Shown here: positions 1 through 7,726 of the stretch, one piece after another | How positions within the stretch are numbered: position 1 is the first letter of the stretch | Layout of the letters: each line of letters starts with the position of its first letter | DNA from: an archaeon | GTDB lineage: Archaea > Nanobdellota > Nanobdellia > Woesearchaeales > GW2011-AR9 | NCBI GenBank assembly: GCA_023259115.1 | Contig: JAHFQW010000006.1 | Coordinates: 30,477 to 64,483, forward strand | Length of the DNA stretch: 34,007 bases | Direction of reading: 5' to 3' | The notes under the pieces: generated by a model | What the model saw: the letters and a program-made list of their open reading frames with translations, nothing else | Told to the model about the DNA's origin: nothing | The model's database searches: none | Program-made: the position numbers and the translations under genes

Positions 1-669
1 TTATTCATGATGCTCTTTATCAGCGCCTGTACTCTAAACAGCTCAAATACATTCACCGGGCCAGACATCTGTACACAAAACAGTAGTATCGCCAAAGACA
101 ATTGTTATTATGATAACTTGGTATGCAGTAAAATAAATAACACGCAAATCCGTGACAGCTGTGTTGTAGAACTCGCAAAACAAAAGCAAGACATTAAAGT
201 ATGCAACTTAGTTACCACAGATCAAGCCAAAGGCAGTTGTCAAGAAAGTATGGCTGAATCAAAAAATGATCACGCTCTGTGTAAAGATATTAGCAACACC
301 TATTGGCAAGATAATTGTCACTTTAACTTAGCTTTAAATAACCATCGCGATGTCTATTGTGCTCTCATAACCAACTCTGAACAAAAAACTCAATGTTATA
401 ACAAAATCGCAACGGCCACCGGCAACGAATTGATTTGTAAATTTATCAGCGGTGTAGAGCGTGAAGGCTGTATATACAAAGTATCAACCACCACCTCCAA
501 TCTTAATGGCTGTAAAGACCTTCAAGACACACTCAACCAAGACGCCTGCATCCTCAAAGTAGCTCAAGCAACCAATAGTAGCGAAACTTGCAATCAGGTC
601 AAATATCACGACTTAAAACGTCGTTGCAACGAACTGGTGGCTGAAAATCTGCAGAAGAAAAAAGCATAA
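1..669 (+). CDS. Cysteine-repeat lipoprotein-like protein, 5' end cut by window
   Basis: The frame is open to the first base, so the true start probably lies outside the window; the first internal ATG is at 7. The N-terminus MMLFISAC looks like the end of a signal peptide with a lipobox (ISAC), suggesting an exported, lipid-anchored protein. The rest (about 210 residues) is built of six to seven degenerate units of about 32 residues with the pattern C-x2-I-x6-D-x-C-x3-(L/V)A-x8-C, for example CKDISNTYWQDNCHFNLA. The even number and regular spacing of cysteines suggest disulphide-stapled helical hairpins. I do not know an assigned function; similar Cys-repeat proteins are common in DPANN genomes (recollection, not searched). 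Surface binding or a structural role is inference. Confidence 0.7.
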   Translation, partial: LFMMLFISACTLNSSNTFTGPDICTQNSSIAKDNCYYDNLVCSKINNTQIRDSCVVELAKQKQDIKVCNLVTTDQAKGSCQESMAESKNDHALCKDISNTYWQDNCHFNLALNNHRDVYCALITNSEQKTQCYNKIATATGNELICKFISGVEREGCIYKVSTTTSNLNGCKDLQDTLNQDACILKVAQATNSSETCNQVKYHDLKRRCNELVAENLQKKKA

Positions 670-701
670 TCAATTTCTTCCCAGTTTATTCTGTAACATT
701 C

Positions 702-1424
702 ATGAAAATAGCTCTGTATAACCAGATGTTTGGGTTAAATGGAAAAAGTATTTGGGCAACTCTCACCGGACATTGGGCAATTCATTACCAAGCTAATCCG
801 CAGCAAATCTGGCGTAGAACCAATTTTTCCAACACAATCGATACCGTTCTTAAATCAAAAGCAGATATTATAGGGCTTGTTGAAGTATTAGAAGGACAAG
901 AAAATATAATGCAAGAGAAACTCAAGAACATCGGATATAATTTTTATTACCTGGGCCAGGGCCATAAAACAAAGTATGGACACCTCTTTGTACAAGTAAT
1001 GCTTGCATCAAAAATTCCTGGTAAACAACAAACCACCTCTTGGCCTGTAGAAAATACTCTAGGAGGTGGTGGCGGTTTTGTTCATGTATCCTATCCTAGT
1101 TACCACGTGCTTCTTGCCCATTTTGGTTTACCCTCCAAAGACTGCTACTCAAAACAGATGAGCTTCTTAGAGCAATACGTGAAAAAATTAGAAGGTAAAG
1201 TACTTCTGCTTGGCGATTTCAATAAAACCTATTCTGATATACACTATCACTTTCCTCAATTTGATCTTGCCACAAAAGAAATTCCTAGTTGTAGCACAAC
1301 CCCCATCCTCAAATGGTTTTATAACAAAGATGTCGATCACATTCTCCTGCGTGGTCTCACCCCTCTTGCTTGTGGCGCTATAGAAGGAAATTCTGATCAC
1401 CGATTAATCTATGCTCAGTTATAG
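702..1424 (+). CDS. Endonuclease/exonuclease/phosphatase (EEP) family protein
   Basis: A 240-residue protein with the EEP (DNase I-like) motifs in order: N-terminal beta strand MKIALYNQM, a metal-binding Glu in IIGLVEVLEG (about residue 62), LLLGDFN (about 168-174, catalytic Asp and Asn) and the C-terminal pair DVDHILL and GNSDHRLI (catalytic Asp-His). All expected catalytic residues are present, so it should be an active Mg-dependent phosphodiesterase or phosphatase. The substrate (DNA, RNA, phospholipid or inositol phosphate) cannot be told from sequence. No signal peptide is visible. It starts 32 nt after the cysteine-repeat gene and may be co-transcribed with it. Confidence 0.85.
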   Translation: MKIALYNQMFGLNGKSIWATLTGHWAIHYQANPQQIWRRTNFSNTIDTVLKSKADIIGLVEVLEGQENIMQEKLKNIGYNFYYLGQGHKTKYGHLFVQVMLASKIPGKQQTTSWPVENTLGGGGGFVHVSYPSYHVLLAHFGLPSKDCYSKQMSFLEQYVKKLEGKVLLLGDFNKTYSDIHYHFPQFDLATKEIPSCSTTPILKWFYNKDVDHILLRGLTPLACGAIEGNSDHRLIYAQL

Positions 1425-1443
1425 TAAACTGCATCAATTATAG

Positions 1444-1485
1444 AGAACTTTGAATAATCCGTCATTTTATCAAATTCAGAGTTCT
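1444..1485. repeat. Palindromic repeat, ACTTTGAATAA family, copy A
   Basis: A 12-bp stem (1444-1455 with 1474-1485, one G-U pair) encloses an 18-nt loop. It lies between the convergent EEP gene and rpl37e. Stem core and loop resemble copies at 2034-2073, 5764-5804 and 21376-21408. It could serve as a bidirectional terminator, but the similarity between copies points to a dispersed repeat. Just upstream (1424-1434) is ATAGTAAACTGC, which matches the terminal repeat of the hairpin element at 24983-25095. Confidence 0.7.
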
Positions 1486-1561
1486 TCTTAGATGAGTTTG
1501 AATAAATTTCTTTAATAAAAATGTGATAAAAAAAATAAAATATATCAACCAAACAGAAAAA

Positions 1562-1738
1562 CTACTGTTTACTTACCTTCTTGTTCCAATTATACTTGCG
1601 CATCGTCGCACTTGCACCAAATCCACACGATGAACAGCGTTTCTTATGAATATGATATGTATGCAACCCGCACCGTCTACACATAATGTGCGTCTTCTTT
1701 CCTGTTCGTCGTCCTTGGCTGTATGTTCCTTTTGTCAT
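1562..1738 (-). CDS. rpl37e: Ribosomal protein eL37
   Basis: A 58-residue protein, MTKGTYSQGRRTGKKTHIMC followed by RRCGLHTYHIHKKRCSSCGF and a basic tail ending NKKVSKQ. It matches archaeal/eukaryotic eL37 across its length: the basic N-terminus, a C4 zinc ribbon with Cys20, Cys23, Cys35 and Cys38, and the GFG turn. eL37 is a component of the large ribosomal subunit that contacts 23S rRNA. The start lies 12 nt after the lsm stop, so the two form an operon, an arrangement conserved across archaea. It is too short to stand out as an open frame, but identification is firm. The end overlaps no other gene. Confidence 0.96.
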   Translation of the reverse strand: MTKGTYSQGRRTGKKTHIMCRRCGLHTYHIHKKRCSSCGFGASATMRKYNWNKKVSKQ

Positions 1739-1750
1739 AGTATCTCACTC

Positions 1751-1987
1751 TTATGCTGGTGTAATAATCGTAATCGTATCTCCTCGAACAAAGACCGTGC
1801 CTAACTTACGTTTAACTTCGCCATTGTAATGTTCTTCCGCCTCGTGCAGAACAATATTAATATGGATATCAAATGCTTTTAATTTGCCTACGTAGCGATA
1901 GCCGTTTTTTAAGTCGAGCATAACGGTTTTATTTCGTGCTGCGTTTAATGTATCAAGCGGTCGTGCGCCAGTTCCGGTATCTTCCAT
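1751..1987 (-). CDS. lsm: Sm-like archaeal protein (SmAP/LSm)
   Basis: 78 residues with both Sm motifs: Sm1 (VMLDLKNGYRYVGKLKAFDIHINIVLHEA, about residues 22-50, quoted in part) and Sm2 (GTVFVRGDTITIITP, about 63-77). Archaeal SmAPs form hexa- or heptameric rings that bind U-rich RNA. The start is supported by a strong purine-rich Shine-Dalgarno stretch (GGGGGAT on the minus strand, at 1994-2000) 7-8 nt upstream. It is the first gene of the lsm-rpl37e operon. The leader of about 110 nt upstream contains alternative hairpins (see the leader entry), so translation or termination may be controlled there. Confidence 0.95.
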   Translation of the reverse strand: MEDTGTGARPLDTLNAARNKTVMLDLKNGYRYVGKLKAFDIHINIVLHEAEEHYNGEVKRKLGTVFVRGDTITIITPA

Positions 1988-1990
1988 AGT

Positions 1991-2108
1991 AATATCCCCC
2001 TAATCAAATAAGTTATTCAAACTTTTCAATAAAGGACTTTGAATAACTCGTCTATTCCTCAATATTCAAATCCTTCTATAGACGATAGGAATTCCGTGGT
2101 TATATAAA
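1991..2108 (-). promoter_or_regulatory. lsm-rpl37e promoter and leader with mutually exclusive hairpins
   Basis: Read on the minus strand, a TATA-like element (TTTATATA, about 2100-2107) is followed by a leader, unusual here because most genes look leaderless. Three segments compete: segment 1 (2063-2073, GGATTTGAATA), segment 2 (2034-2048, AGTTATTCAAAGTCC read 3' to 5' of the plus strand) and segment 3 (2011-2021, TTTGAATAACT). Segments 1-2 pair over 11 bp with one bulge; segments 2-3 pair over 11 perfect bp. The second pairing ends about 10 nt before the GGGGG ribosome-binding site. Segments 1-2 are also copy B of the dispersed palindrome family. Confidence 0.55.
2034..2073. repeat. Palindromic repeat, ACTTTGAATAA family, copy B
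   Basis: GGACTTTGAATA (2034-2045) pairs with TATTCAAATCC (2063-2073) with one bulged C. The loop resembles that of copies A, C and D (AACTCGTCTATTCCTCAA). This copy lies inside the lsm leader. Confidence 0.65.
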
Positions 2109-2195
2109 TGTTTTGTTTGTAGAATTGACTTTTTATAGTATGGGTCATTCTATTGTTTATAGAGAACTATTCTGAGTGATCTATAAATTGCTTAT

Positions 2196-2882
2196 TTAGA
2201 CCAGCCTGGGTTGTTTTCCCACACCATACCTAAACTCTTGCATCACAAGTCCCCAAATTTCTTCTCCGGGTTTTTGTATTTGATATGCCCTAGGTAACAA
2301 ATCCTGCGCATTACTCATCGCAAAATACGTAACTTCTCTGCCTTGAAATATTTTTTCCACCGTTCTGCCATCTTCAAACACTTCATTGCGATTTGTAAGC
2401 CCAATTGCGCATAAAACTGATTTATTCATCACATCCAGTTGATCAATCGTTTTTAATAGTGAATCCCCTGTTGTTGTCACATCTTCAAGCACAATAATTT
2501 TTCCTTGCGGCTCTCCTAAGAAATAACGATCTTTTGCCTCACCATGCTCTTTTGGCTTGCCTCGTCCCATAGGCAAACAATGTGTTCCTACACCATAAAC
2601 ATTAGAATAATCCTTTGCCCATAAATATTGTGTCAACAACGCAACTTTTGTTGCTCCTTCAGGCACACCATAAAAACAATCAGGCATCAATCCAATCTCT
2701 GACACAAACTCTAAAATATAATGTGCTAATATTTCCGTTGCTCGCACATCTTCTGTAACGCTGCGCCAATTCACATACCAATGAGATTGTTTGCCCGACT
2801 TCAACGTAATTGGTTCTTTGAAAAATCCTATTACTTTCTGCTCTAGAATAAAATCATTAAATCGTTCTTGATCATAAACCAT
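2196..2882 (-). CDS. pyrE: Orotate phosphoribosyltransferase
   Basis: 228 residues. The PRPP-binding signature is clear: GKIIVLEDVTTTGDSLLKTI, about residues 127-146, with the Asp pair and TTTG loop. N-terminal KSGKQSHWYVNWRS (about 28-41) matches the OPRTase orotate-binding segment. The enzyme joins orotate and PRPP to make OMP in de novo pyrimidine synthesis. It is about 20-30 residues longer than many archaeal PyrE proteins and resembles longer forms. pyrC and pyrD lie nearby on the other strand, so pathway genes are clustered but not in one operon. pyrB, carbamoyl-phosphate synthase and pyrF are not in the window. Confidence 0.92.
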   Translation of the reverse strand: MVYDQERFNDFILEQKVIGFFKEPITLKSGKQSHWYVNWRSVTEDVRATEILAHYILEFVSEIGLMPDCFYGVPEGATKVALLTQYLWAKDYSNVYGVGTHCLPMGRGKPKEHGEAKDRYFLGEPQGKIIVLEDVTTTGDSLLKTIDQLDVMNKSVLCAIGLTNRNEVFEDGRTVEKIFQGREVTYFAMSNAQDLLPRAYQIQKPGEEIWGLVMQEFRYGVGKQPRLV

Positions 2883-2974
2883 ATCTCTATCCTAACTGCT
2901 CTTATTAATAAATTAATCTCTCATCCAAAAACACAACAGAAACCATTATAAATCAACGTCTATATTCTAATAAT

Positions 2975-3535
2975 ATGATCAACTTCCAAAAATTACAAAA
3001 AGAATTACACGACTACGACTCCGAACGTGAACGCTTAATCAAAAAAAGTCGTGACGTACTCAAACTTAGTAAACTCATCATCTATGCCGTTCATCGTGAT
3101 GAATTAGATAACGCCTCAAAATTAATCAAAGAAATCGAACAAGAACGTAAAGAATTAGAAAAAATTGCAACGCATGATGCCAAGATGGCCTATGAAGGCA
3201 GCTACAAAATTGCCATCCAAGAATACGTCGAAGCCATTCTCTATTACGAATTTGTCAAAACCGGCAAAATTCCCGAACTCAAAGTCATTGCGGAACATTT
3301 CTTGCTCGGTTTATGTGATCTTCCAGGTGAATTAAATCGTCGTGCCGTCTTTCTTGCCGGTAAAGGCGAAGTCGAAAAAGTCATTAAAATAAAAGACCAA
3401 GTGGATTATTTGTATGGTGAATTGCTCAAATTCGACTTTCGTGACAACGAAATCCGCCGAAAAGTTGACGCCGTCAAATATGAACTGCGCAAATTAGAAG
3501 ATTTAGTGTTGGATTTAAAATTGAAAGGACGATAA
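2975..3535 (+). CDS. Translin family protein
   Basis: 186 residues, almost entirely helical and charged. The conserved translin block is visible: IQEYVEAILYYEFVKTGKIP (about 81-100) then FLLGLCDLPGELNRRAV (about 109-125), where translins carry the LLG-DL-GEL-R signature. Translin and TRAX bind single-stranded nucleic acid and, in eukaryotes and some archaea, form ring-shaped oligomers with RNase activity. The start is placed 22-30 nt after an ATTATAAAT box at about 2945-2953, indicating a leaderless transcript. It is divergent from pyrE. Confidence 0.88.
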   Translation: MINFQKLQKELHDYDSERERLIKKSRDVLKLSKLIIYAVHRDELDNASKLIKEIEQERKELEKIATHDAKMAYEGSYKIAIQEYVEAILYYEFVKTGKIPELKVIAEHFLLGLCDLPGELNRRAVFLAGKGEVEKVIKIKDQVDYLYGELLKFDFRDNEIRRKVDAVKYELRKLEDLVLDLKLKGR

Positions 3536-3605
3536 TTCTAATTCATTTCCTTTCTTAATTCTCCACCACAACAATTCTTTTAAAGCTTATTCTTTAACGT
3601 CCCTT

Positions 3606-4652
3606 ATGTTCATCGACACCCACGTCCATTTGCGTGATTTTAATCAAGCTCATAAAGAAACAATTCGACATGGACTAGAAGTTGCTCGTGATTCTGGCGT
3701 AGATGCAGTATTTGACATGCCTAATACTGATCCACCAATTATGGCACGTGAGATGGTTGAAGTTCGTTTGCACAAAGCGAAAGAAGCGAATGTGCCAGAA
3801 GTATTTTATGGATTATATCTTGGTGCAACTAAAAATCCAGAGCAGCTTAAACAGGCAGTTAAAACCTATCGAGATTTTTTCCCACACGTGATTGGGATTA
3901 AATTGTATGCCGGTCATTCTGTAGGTAATTTAGGCGTTATTTCTGAACATGATCAGAAGATTGTTTATACTACACTTGCTCAAGAAGGATATGAGGGTAT
4001 TCTTGCAGTTCATTGTGAAAAAGAGTCTGAAATGAATCATTCACCATTCGACCCTCTGCAAGCGATAACCCATTGCTATGCACGTCCAGAAGCGGCAGAA
4101 GTGGCATCATTAGAAGATCAACTTCATCTGGTGAAAGAAACAGGATTTAGAGGGAAATTACATATAGCGCATATTTCTTCTCCAAAGGCAGTTAAACTTG
4201 TTTATCAGGCAAAACAAGAAGGAATAAATATTTCTTCCGCCATTTGTCCGCATCATTTTATCTATGATTGGCAGCAGATGAACAATGAGCAAGGGCTACT
4301 CTGGAAAATGAACCCTCCATTAAGATCACCAGAATCTCGTTCACAAATTCTCAATGATCTTCGTGATGGAAAAATAGATTGGATAGAAACAGATCATGCA
4401 CCTCATAATCTGAAAGAGAAAGCGGATAATCCGTATATGTCCGGCATTCCAGGTTTGGCATGGTGGCCATTGTTTGAAGAATTTTTACGACAACACAATT
4501 TTACGGATAATCAAATAGAGCAATTAACTTTTACTAATATTCAATCCCGTTATGGCATTGATATAAGCAGAAAAAATCGTCCTCTCAAAGATCATCGGCA
4601 AGATTATCCGTTTGATCCGTATCATAAAATTGCAGAAGAATTAAAGTGGTAA
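3606..4652 (+). CDS. pyrC: Dihydroorotase
   Basis: 348 residues of the amidohydrolase superfamily. Metal ligands: His6 and His8 (DTHVHLRD), candidate carboxylated Lys99 (GIKLYAG), His136 (AVHCEKE), His189 (HIAHIS) and Asp263 (ETDHAPH). DMPNTDPP (about 37-44) is the substrate-loop signature of dihydroorotases. It converts carbamoyl-aspartate to dihydroorotate. Closely related allantoinases/hydantoinases share some motifs, but the overlapping pyrD downstream (3-nt gap) makes dihydroorotase the best call. The protein ends soon after the active site, somewhat short compared with 400+ residue class I enzymes. Confidence 0.92.
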   Translation: MFIDTHVHLRDFNQAHKETIRHGLEVARDSGVDAVFDMPNTDPPIMAREMVEVRLHKAKEANVPEVFYGLYLGATKNPEQLKQAVKTYRDFFPHVIGIKLYAGHSVGNLGVISEHDQKIVYTTLAQEGYEGILAVHCEKESEMNHSPFDPLQAITHCYARPEAAEVASLEDQLHLVKETGFRGKLHIAHISSPKAVKLVYQAKQEGINISSAICPHHFIYDWQQMNNEQGLLWKMNPPLRSPESRSQILNDLRDGKIDWIETDHAPHNLKEKADNPYMSGIPGLAWWPLFEEFLRQHNFTDNQIEQLTFTNIQSRYGIDISRKNRPLKDHRQDYPFDPYHKIAEELKW

Positions 4653-4655
4653 CGT

Positions 4656-5762
4656 ATGAATATTAAAACTCTTGCTCAATGGGAACACGTTCTAGCTCCA
4701 TTCATTGCCCATTTACCAGCAAAAATGGTCATTTCAAACTATTCTCAAAGTCGTCTTGATTTTCTCAAAAAACTCACAGAAGAAATTCCAACTAAAGCAT
4801 ATCAACCACCCGAACATCTCGCCAGAACCCTTTGGGGTATTCGCTTTCGTTCGTCAATTATGAATGCCGCAGGCATGTTCAAAAATGGAGAATGTTATGA
4901 TATGATTGCCATGCAAGGTGCAGGAGCGTATCTTGGTGGTACAGGAACGTGGAACGCCAGAAAAGGCAACGAGAAAGAAAACATTTCGCTTCCATTTGTT
5001 GCCTACAGAAAATCTCATGCGGCATCCAATTGGCTAGGCTTGCCCAACAACGGAGATACCAAAAACTTTCTTCATGCTCAAACTCTGGGGAAAATGCTTG
5101 ATTGCCCTATTGGCTGGAGCGTGATGGGGTCCCCTGATTATGAAAGCCAAGAGAAAATGAACTATCTGGTGAGCAGTATGTGCTTATACCAAAATGCCGG
5201 CGTTGACTTCTTAGAAATAAATGAAAGCTGTCCGAATACAGAACAGGGAAAGCCGCAAGATTCTAATTTGGCGCAACGCTTGCAGTATATTAAAGAACAT
5301 TTTTTAGAGCAGCGTTCTCGAAGATTGCCCGTAATTGTGAAATTTTCCAATGATACACAAAAAGAGCAATTGCCTTTTTTATTAGATCTCTTATTTTCGT
5401 TAGGCTATGATGGTGTTAATTTTGGCAACACATCTACTCAGTATGCTCTTCATCGAGAAAAAATCGTGCCACCGGAACAGAAAATCTATGATTATTTCAC
5501 CTCAACATTTGGGGGAGGTGTCAGTGGCAGACCACTCAACGAATCCTCTTTGGAATTAGCATCTCGCGCAGTAGAATACCGTAACGCGGGATATCCCCCT
5601 CAAGAATTTCATGTCATACGTACGGGAGGTATTGAAACGCTCGCTGATCTCCAAGCATCAGCGCAAGCAGGCATCTCTTTAAATCAATGGTTTACAGGAT
5701 ATTTTGAGAACTTTGCGTACTATGGACATGATGTGTATAAGAAATTGCTTAGTCTATTATAA
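4656..5762 (+). CDS. pyrD: Dihydroorotate dehydrogenase, class 1-like
   Basis: 368 residues of the FMN TIM-barrel family. Motifs in order: NAAGMFKNG (about 70-78), NESCPNTEQGKPQ (about 189-201, with catalytic-base Cys as in class 1 enzymes rather than Ser of class 2), VIVKFSND (about 225), GVNFGNTST (about 251), GGGVSGRPLN (about 286) and VIRTGGIE (about 320) for phosphate binding. It oxidises dihydroorotate to orotate. No membrane-anchoring N-terminal helix is seen, consistent with a soluble class 1 enzyme. It follows pyrC after 3 nt. Conserved stretches fit DHODH well, though the barrel has insertions (for example YESQEKMNY) not typical of characterised enzymes. Confidence 0.9.
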   Translation: MNIKTLAQWEHVLAPFIAHLPAKMVISNYSQSRLDFLKKLTEEIPTKAYQPPEHLARTLWGIRFRSSIMNAAGMFKNGECYDMIAMQGAGAYLGGTGTWNARKGNEKENISLPFVAYRKSHAASNWLGLPNNGDTKNFLHAQTLGKMLDCPIGWSVMGSPDYESQEKMNYLVSSMCLYQNAGVDFLEINESCPNTEQGKPQDSNLAQRLQYIKEHFLEQRSRRLPVIVKFSNDTQKEQLPFLLDLLFSLGYDGVNFGNTSTQYALHREKIVPPEQKIYDYFTSTFGGGVSGRPLNESSLELASRAVEYRNAGYPPQEFHVIRTGGIETLADLQASAQAGISLNQWFTGYFENFAYYGHDVYKKLLSLL

Positions 5763-5763
5763 A

Positions 5764-5946
5764 AGACTTTGAATAACCCCTATACTCATCGATATTCAAA
5801 GTCTACCAAAAGACCTAATTTCTTATAATAATAGTTAGGTCTTTTGTAGATACAACGGACAGAACTATTGATATTATTATTTCTGTCCGTTGGTATCCTT
5901 CTTAGAGGGTTCTGACAAGTATTATAGGGTTAATCAAAACCCTCTA
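5764..5946. repeat. Cluster of four tandem perfect hairpins after pyrD
   Basis: Four adjacent hairpins of unrelated sequence: H1 5764-5775/5793-5804 (12 bp, copy C of the ACTTTGAATAA family), H2 5807-5818/5835-5846 (12 bp), H3 5849-5864/5881-5897 (16 bp with one bulge) and H4 5903-5911/5938-5946 (9 bp). H1 begins at the pyrD stop, so H1 could terminate pyrC-pyrD. Four in a row is more than a terminator needs and resembles the tandem-hairpin elements elsewhere in the window. H1 and H2 share an AAAAGAC end, as if they were two arms of one element. Confidence 0.75.
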
Positions 5947-6018
5947 TAGTACATAAAAAAAATATTTGACAGGAAAATTTAAGAACAAGAGCACATTTCT
6001 AATGTAAAAAGAGGTATT

Positions 6019-6243
6019 ATGACAACGAGCGAATTTTGGCAAGACCTGCGATGGGGTGAACAGCATCATAGCAAGTTCTTAACACAGTACAAAGATCAGT
6101 GGGTTGCCATAATGGATAAAAAGATTATTGCTTCAGGTATAAATCTCGCAAAAGTAAAATCTGACGCTCAACGTAAAACTGGAAAAGATCAAATTCCTGT
6201 GCTGTTTATTGATTGTGGAGAGCACATTTATGGCCAGCGTTAA
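6019..6243 (+). CDS. DUF5678-like small protein
   Basis: 74 residues. The core (KDQWVAIMDKKIIASGINL, about 26-44) matches the pattern of DUF5678: a lysine/tyrosine-rich lead, WVAI, K-I-AxG, then a helix and a C-terminal strand (IPVLFIDCGE). Function is unknown. Its 3' end overlaps the next gene by 14 nt, indicating translational coupling. In many genomes such proteins pair with a small retropepsin-like protein, as here; a toxin-antitoxin-like relation is sometimes suspected but not shown. A GAGGTATT stretch 8-12 nt upstream may serve as the ribosome-binding site. Confidence 0.6.
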   Translation: MTTSEFWQDLRWGEQHHSKFLTQYKDQWVAIMDKKIIASGINLAKVKSDAQRKTGKDQIPVLFIDCGEHIYGQR

Positions 6244-6685
6244 ACTATTTTTTGAGACATTTACCGATTCAGACATTTCTGAGCATAAAATTATCCGTTT
6301 AAAGAGTGGTATTCAATTCAAAATGAAAGATGGTTGGACGCAACCGTTCTCTGCGATTATTGACACTGGAGCTCATACTTCTGTTATTCCCCTTTCTATT
6401 TGGAAAGAGATTGCTTACACAAAACAAGGAAAACACAAGATATTTGGACTTTCAAAAAAAGAAGAATGTTCTTTGATAGGTGAACTTGCCCAAGTTTCTT
6501 TAATACTCATCGATGATGAAGCATCCCAAACAAAAGAGTTGAACGCCATAGCTTTTCTCGCAGAAACAGATCAAATTCCTGTGATTCTTGGTTTTAAAGG
6601 GTTGCTTGAACATCTGCGCGTGGCTTTCGATTATCAAAATGAACTAGCGTATGCGGATGATAAGCACTCTCAATCCGGAATATAA
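6230..6685 (+). CDS. Retropepsin-like aspartyl protease
   Basis: 151 residues from the ATG at 6230; an upstream ATG at 6209 is possible, but the chosen one gives the typical coupled overlap with the preceding gene. The motif FSAIIDTGAHTSVIP contains the catalytic Asp-Thr-Gly-Ala of retroviral-type aspartyl proteases, followed by a second-half VILGFKGLLEHLRV segment corresponding to the hydrophobic-hydrophobic-Gly motif. One catalytic Asp per chain means it must dimerise. Together with the DUF5678 protein it forms a two-gene unit. It converges on, and overlaps by 16 nt, the Lrp-type regulator. Confidence 0.72.
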   Translation: MASVKLFFETFTDSDISEHKIIRLKSGIQFKMKDGWTQPFSAIIDTGAHTSVIPLSIWKEIAYTKQGKHKIFGLSKKEECSLIGELAQVSLILIDDEASQTKELNAIAFLAETDQIPVILGFKGLLEHLRVAFDYQNELAYADDKHSQSGI

Positions 6686-7626
6686 TTCAATAGATGGAAT
6701 GTAGAAAAGCCAAAGTATTCCGTATCTACAATCATCTCACAAAATTTCTGTTTCAGTTCATCCAGAATCATCATCAAGTGTGCTTTATCTCGTACTACTG
6801 CTTCAAACTCAAAATCCGCCCCGCCAATTGTCTTATTTATCTGATAAATATTCTTATGATTCTTACAATAGGTAAACAACTCTCTATATCGCTCCATCGA
6901 TTTTAGTGCCACATCCACTCGATACGATTCATACCCCAACAGTTCAACATTTAAACCCAACTTATATCCTACAATTATGTTCTGTTCCTCTAATTTTTTA
7001 ATATGACTTCTAACCGTATCCGCACTCACTCCTAATATTCGACTTATCTCCAATGACGACGCACGCACATTTGATGCATACACGTGCAGCAATTTCACAT
7101 CAAATTCCGAAATCGCCTCACCTAGCCCTTCCCCATACACTCTCACCTCCGTAATCTCTGGTGCATTCAATAAGAATTGCCGATTAAAATTATAAATCGG
7201 CGCATACACCGATATATTATATTGTTTTATCTTCTCTTTATATCTCAGAAATATCGCCTCGCGTATAGTGTGAAATTCTTGCACCGATTTCACTCCTAAA
7301 AATACTGCCAAATCCCACTTCTCATGCATTGTCGTAATCGTCCACACACTCTGCAGTGTTTTCAAAAACCCAATCATCTCTTTTTTCTGTGCTTCCGTAA
7401 TATTTTGTAAATCAAAATACACCCGAAATGTAAAATAGCCTAAGCGCGACATATCCACAATTGCCGTGTAGCCTGTAATCACACCAGCTTCTTCTAGCTT
7501 CTTCATGCGATAGAGCACAAATTGTTTGGAGCGTTTAATCCTCTTTGCCAATTTGCCTAAATCTGCTGCCGAACTCTTATCTAATTCTGTGAGCAGTATT
7601 TTATCAAATAAATCTAACTTAAGCAT
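6670..7626 (-). CDS. Tandem Lrp/AsnC-type transcription regulator
   Basis: 318 residues made of two Lrp/AsnC modules in tandem: HTH 1 (LDLFDKILLTELDKSSAADL, about 3-50) plus a RAM-like sensor domain, then HTH 2 (ISEFDVKLLHVYASNVRASS, about 172-220) plus a second sensor domain. Ordinary Lrp proteins have one copy (about 150 residues); the duplicate form is known in archaea. Its effector is unknown. A paralogue of the same architecture is at 22135-23130. An ideal TATA box (TATTTATAAATA, plus 7648-7659) lies 22-33 nt before the start, so it is probably leaderless and may be autoregulated. Confidence 0.85.
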   Translation of the reverse strand: MLKLDLFDKILLTELDKSSAADLGKLAKRIKRSKQFVLYRMKKLEEAGVITGYTAIVDMSRLGYFTFRVYFDLQNITEAQKKEMIGFLKTLQSVWTITTMHEKWDLAVFLGVKSVQEFHTIREAIFLRYKEKIKQYNISVYAPIYNFNRQFLLNAPEITEVRVYGEGLGEAISEFDVKLLHVYASNVRASSLEISRILGVSADTVRSHIKKLEEQNIIVGYKLGLNVELLGYESYRVDVALKSMERYRELFTYCKNHKNIYQINKTIGGADFEFEAVVRDKAHLMMILDELKQKFCEMIVDTEYFGFSTFHLLNYIPD

Positions 7627-7726
7627 AAATTAGTATAATACCTAACTATTTATAAATATTTTTGCTATCTTATGAATAATTATAACAAAAGTTTAATAAT
7701 AGATGATAACCCTCCGACTGATTACT

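Noticed and set aside
1188-1400. Minus-strand 70-codon ORF inside the EEP gene
   Set aside because: Shadow of a well-supported gene; the same applies to the other short opposite-strand frames within pyrD, srp54, truD and the ZIP, Fur and Lrp genes.
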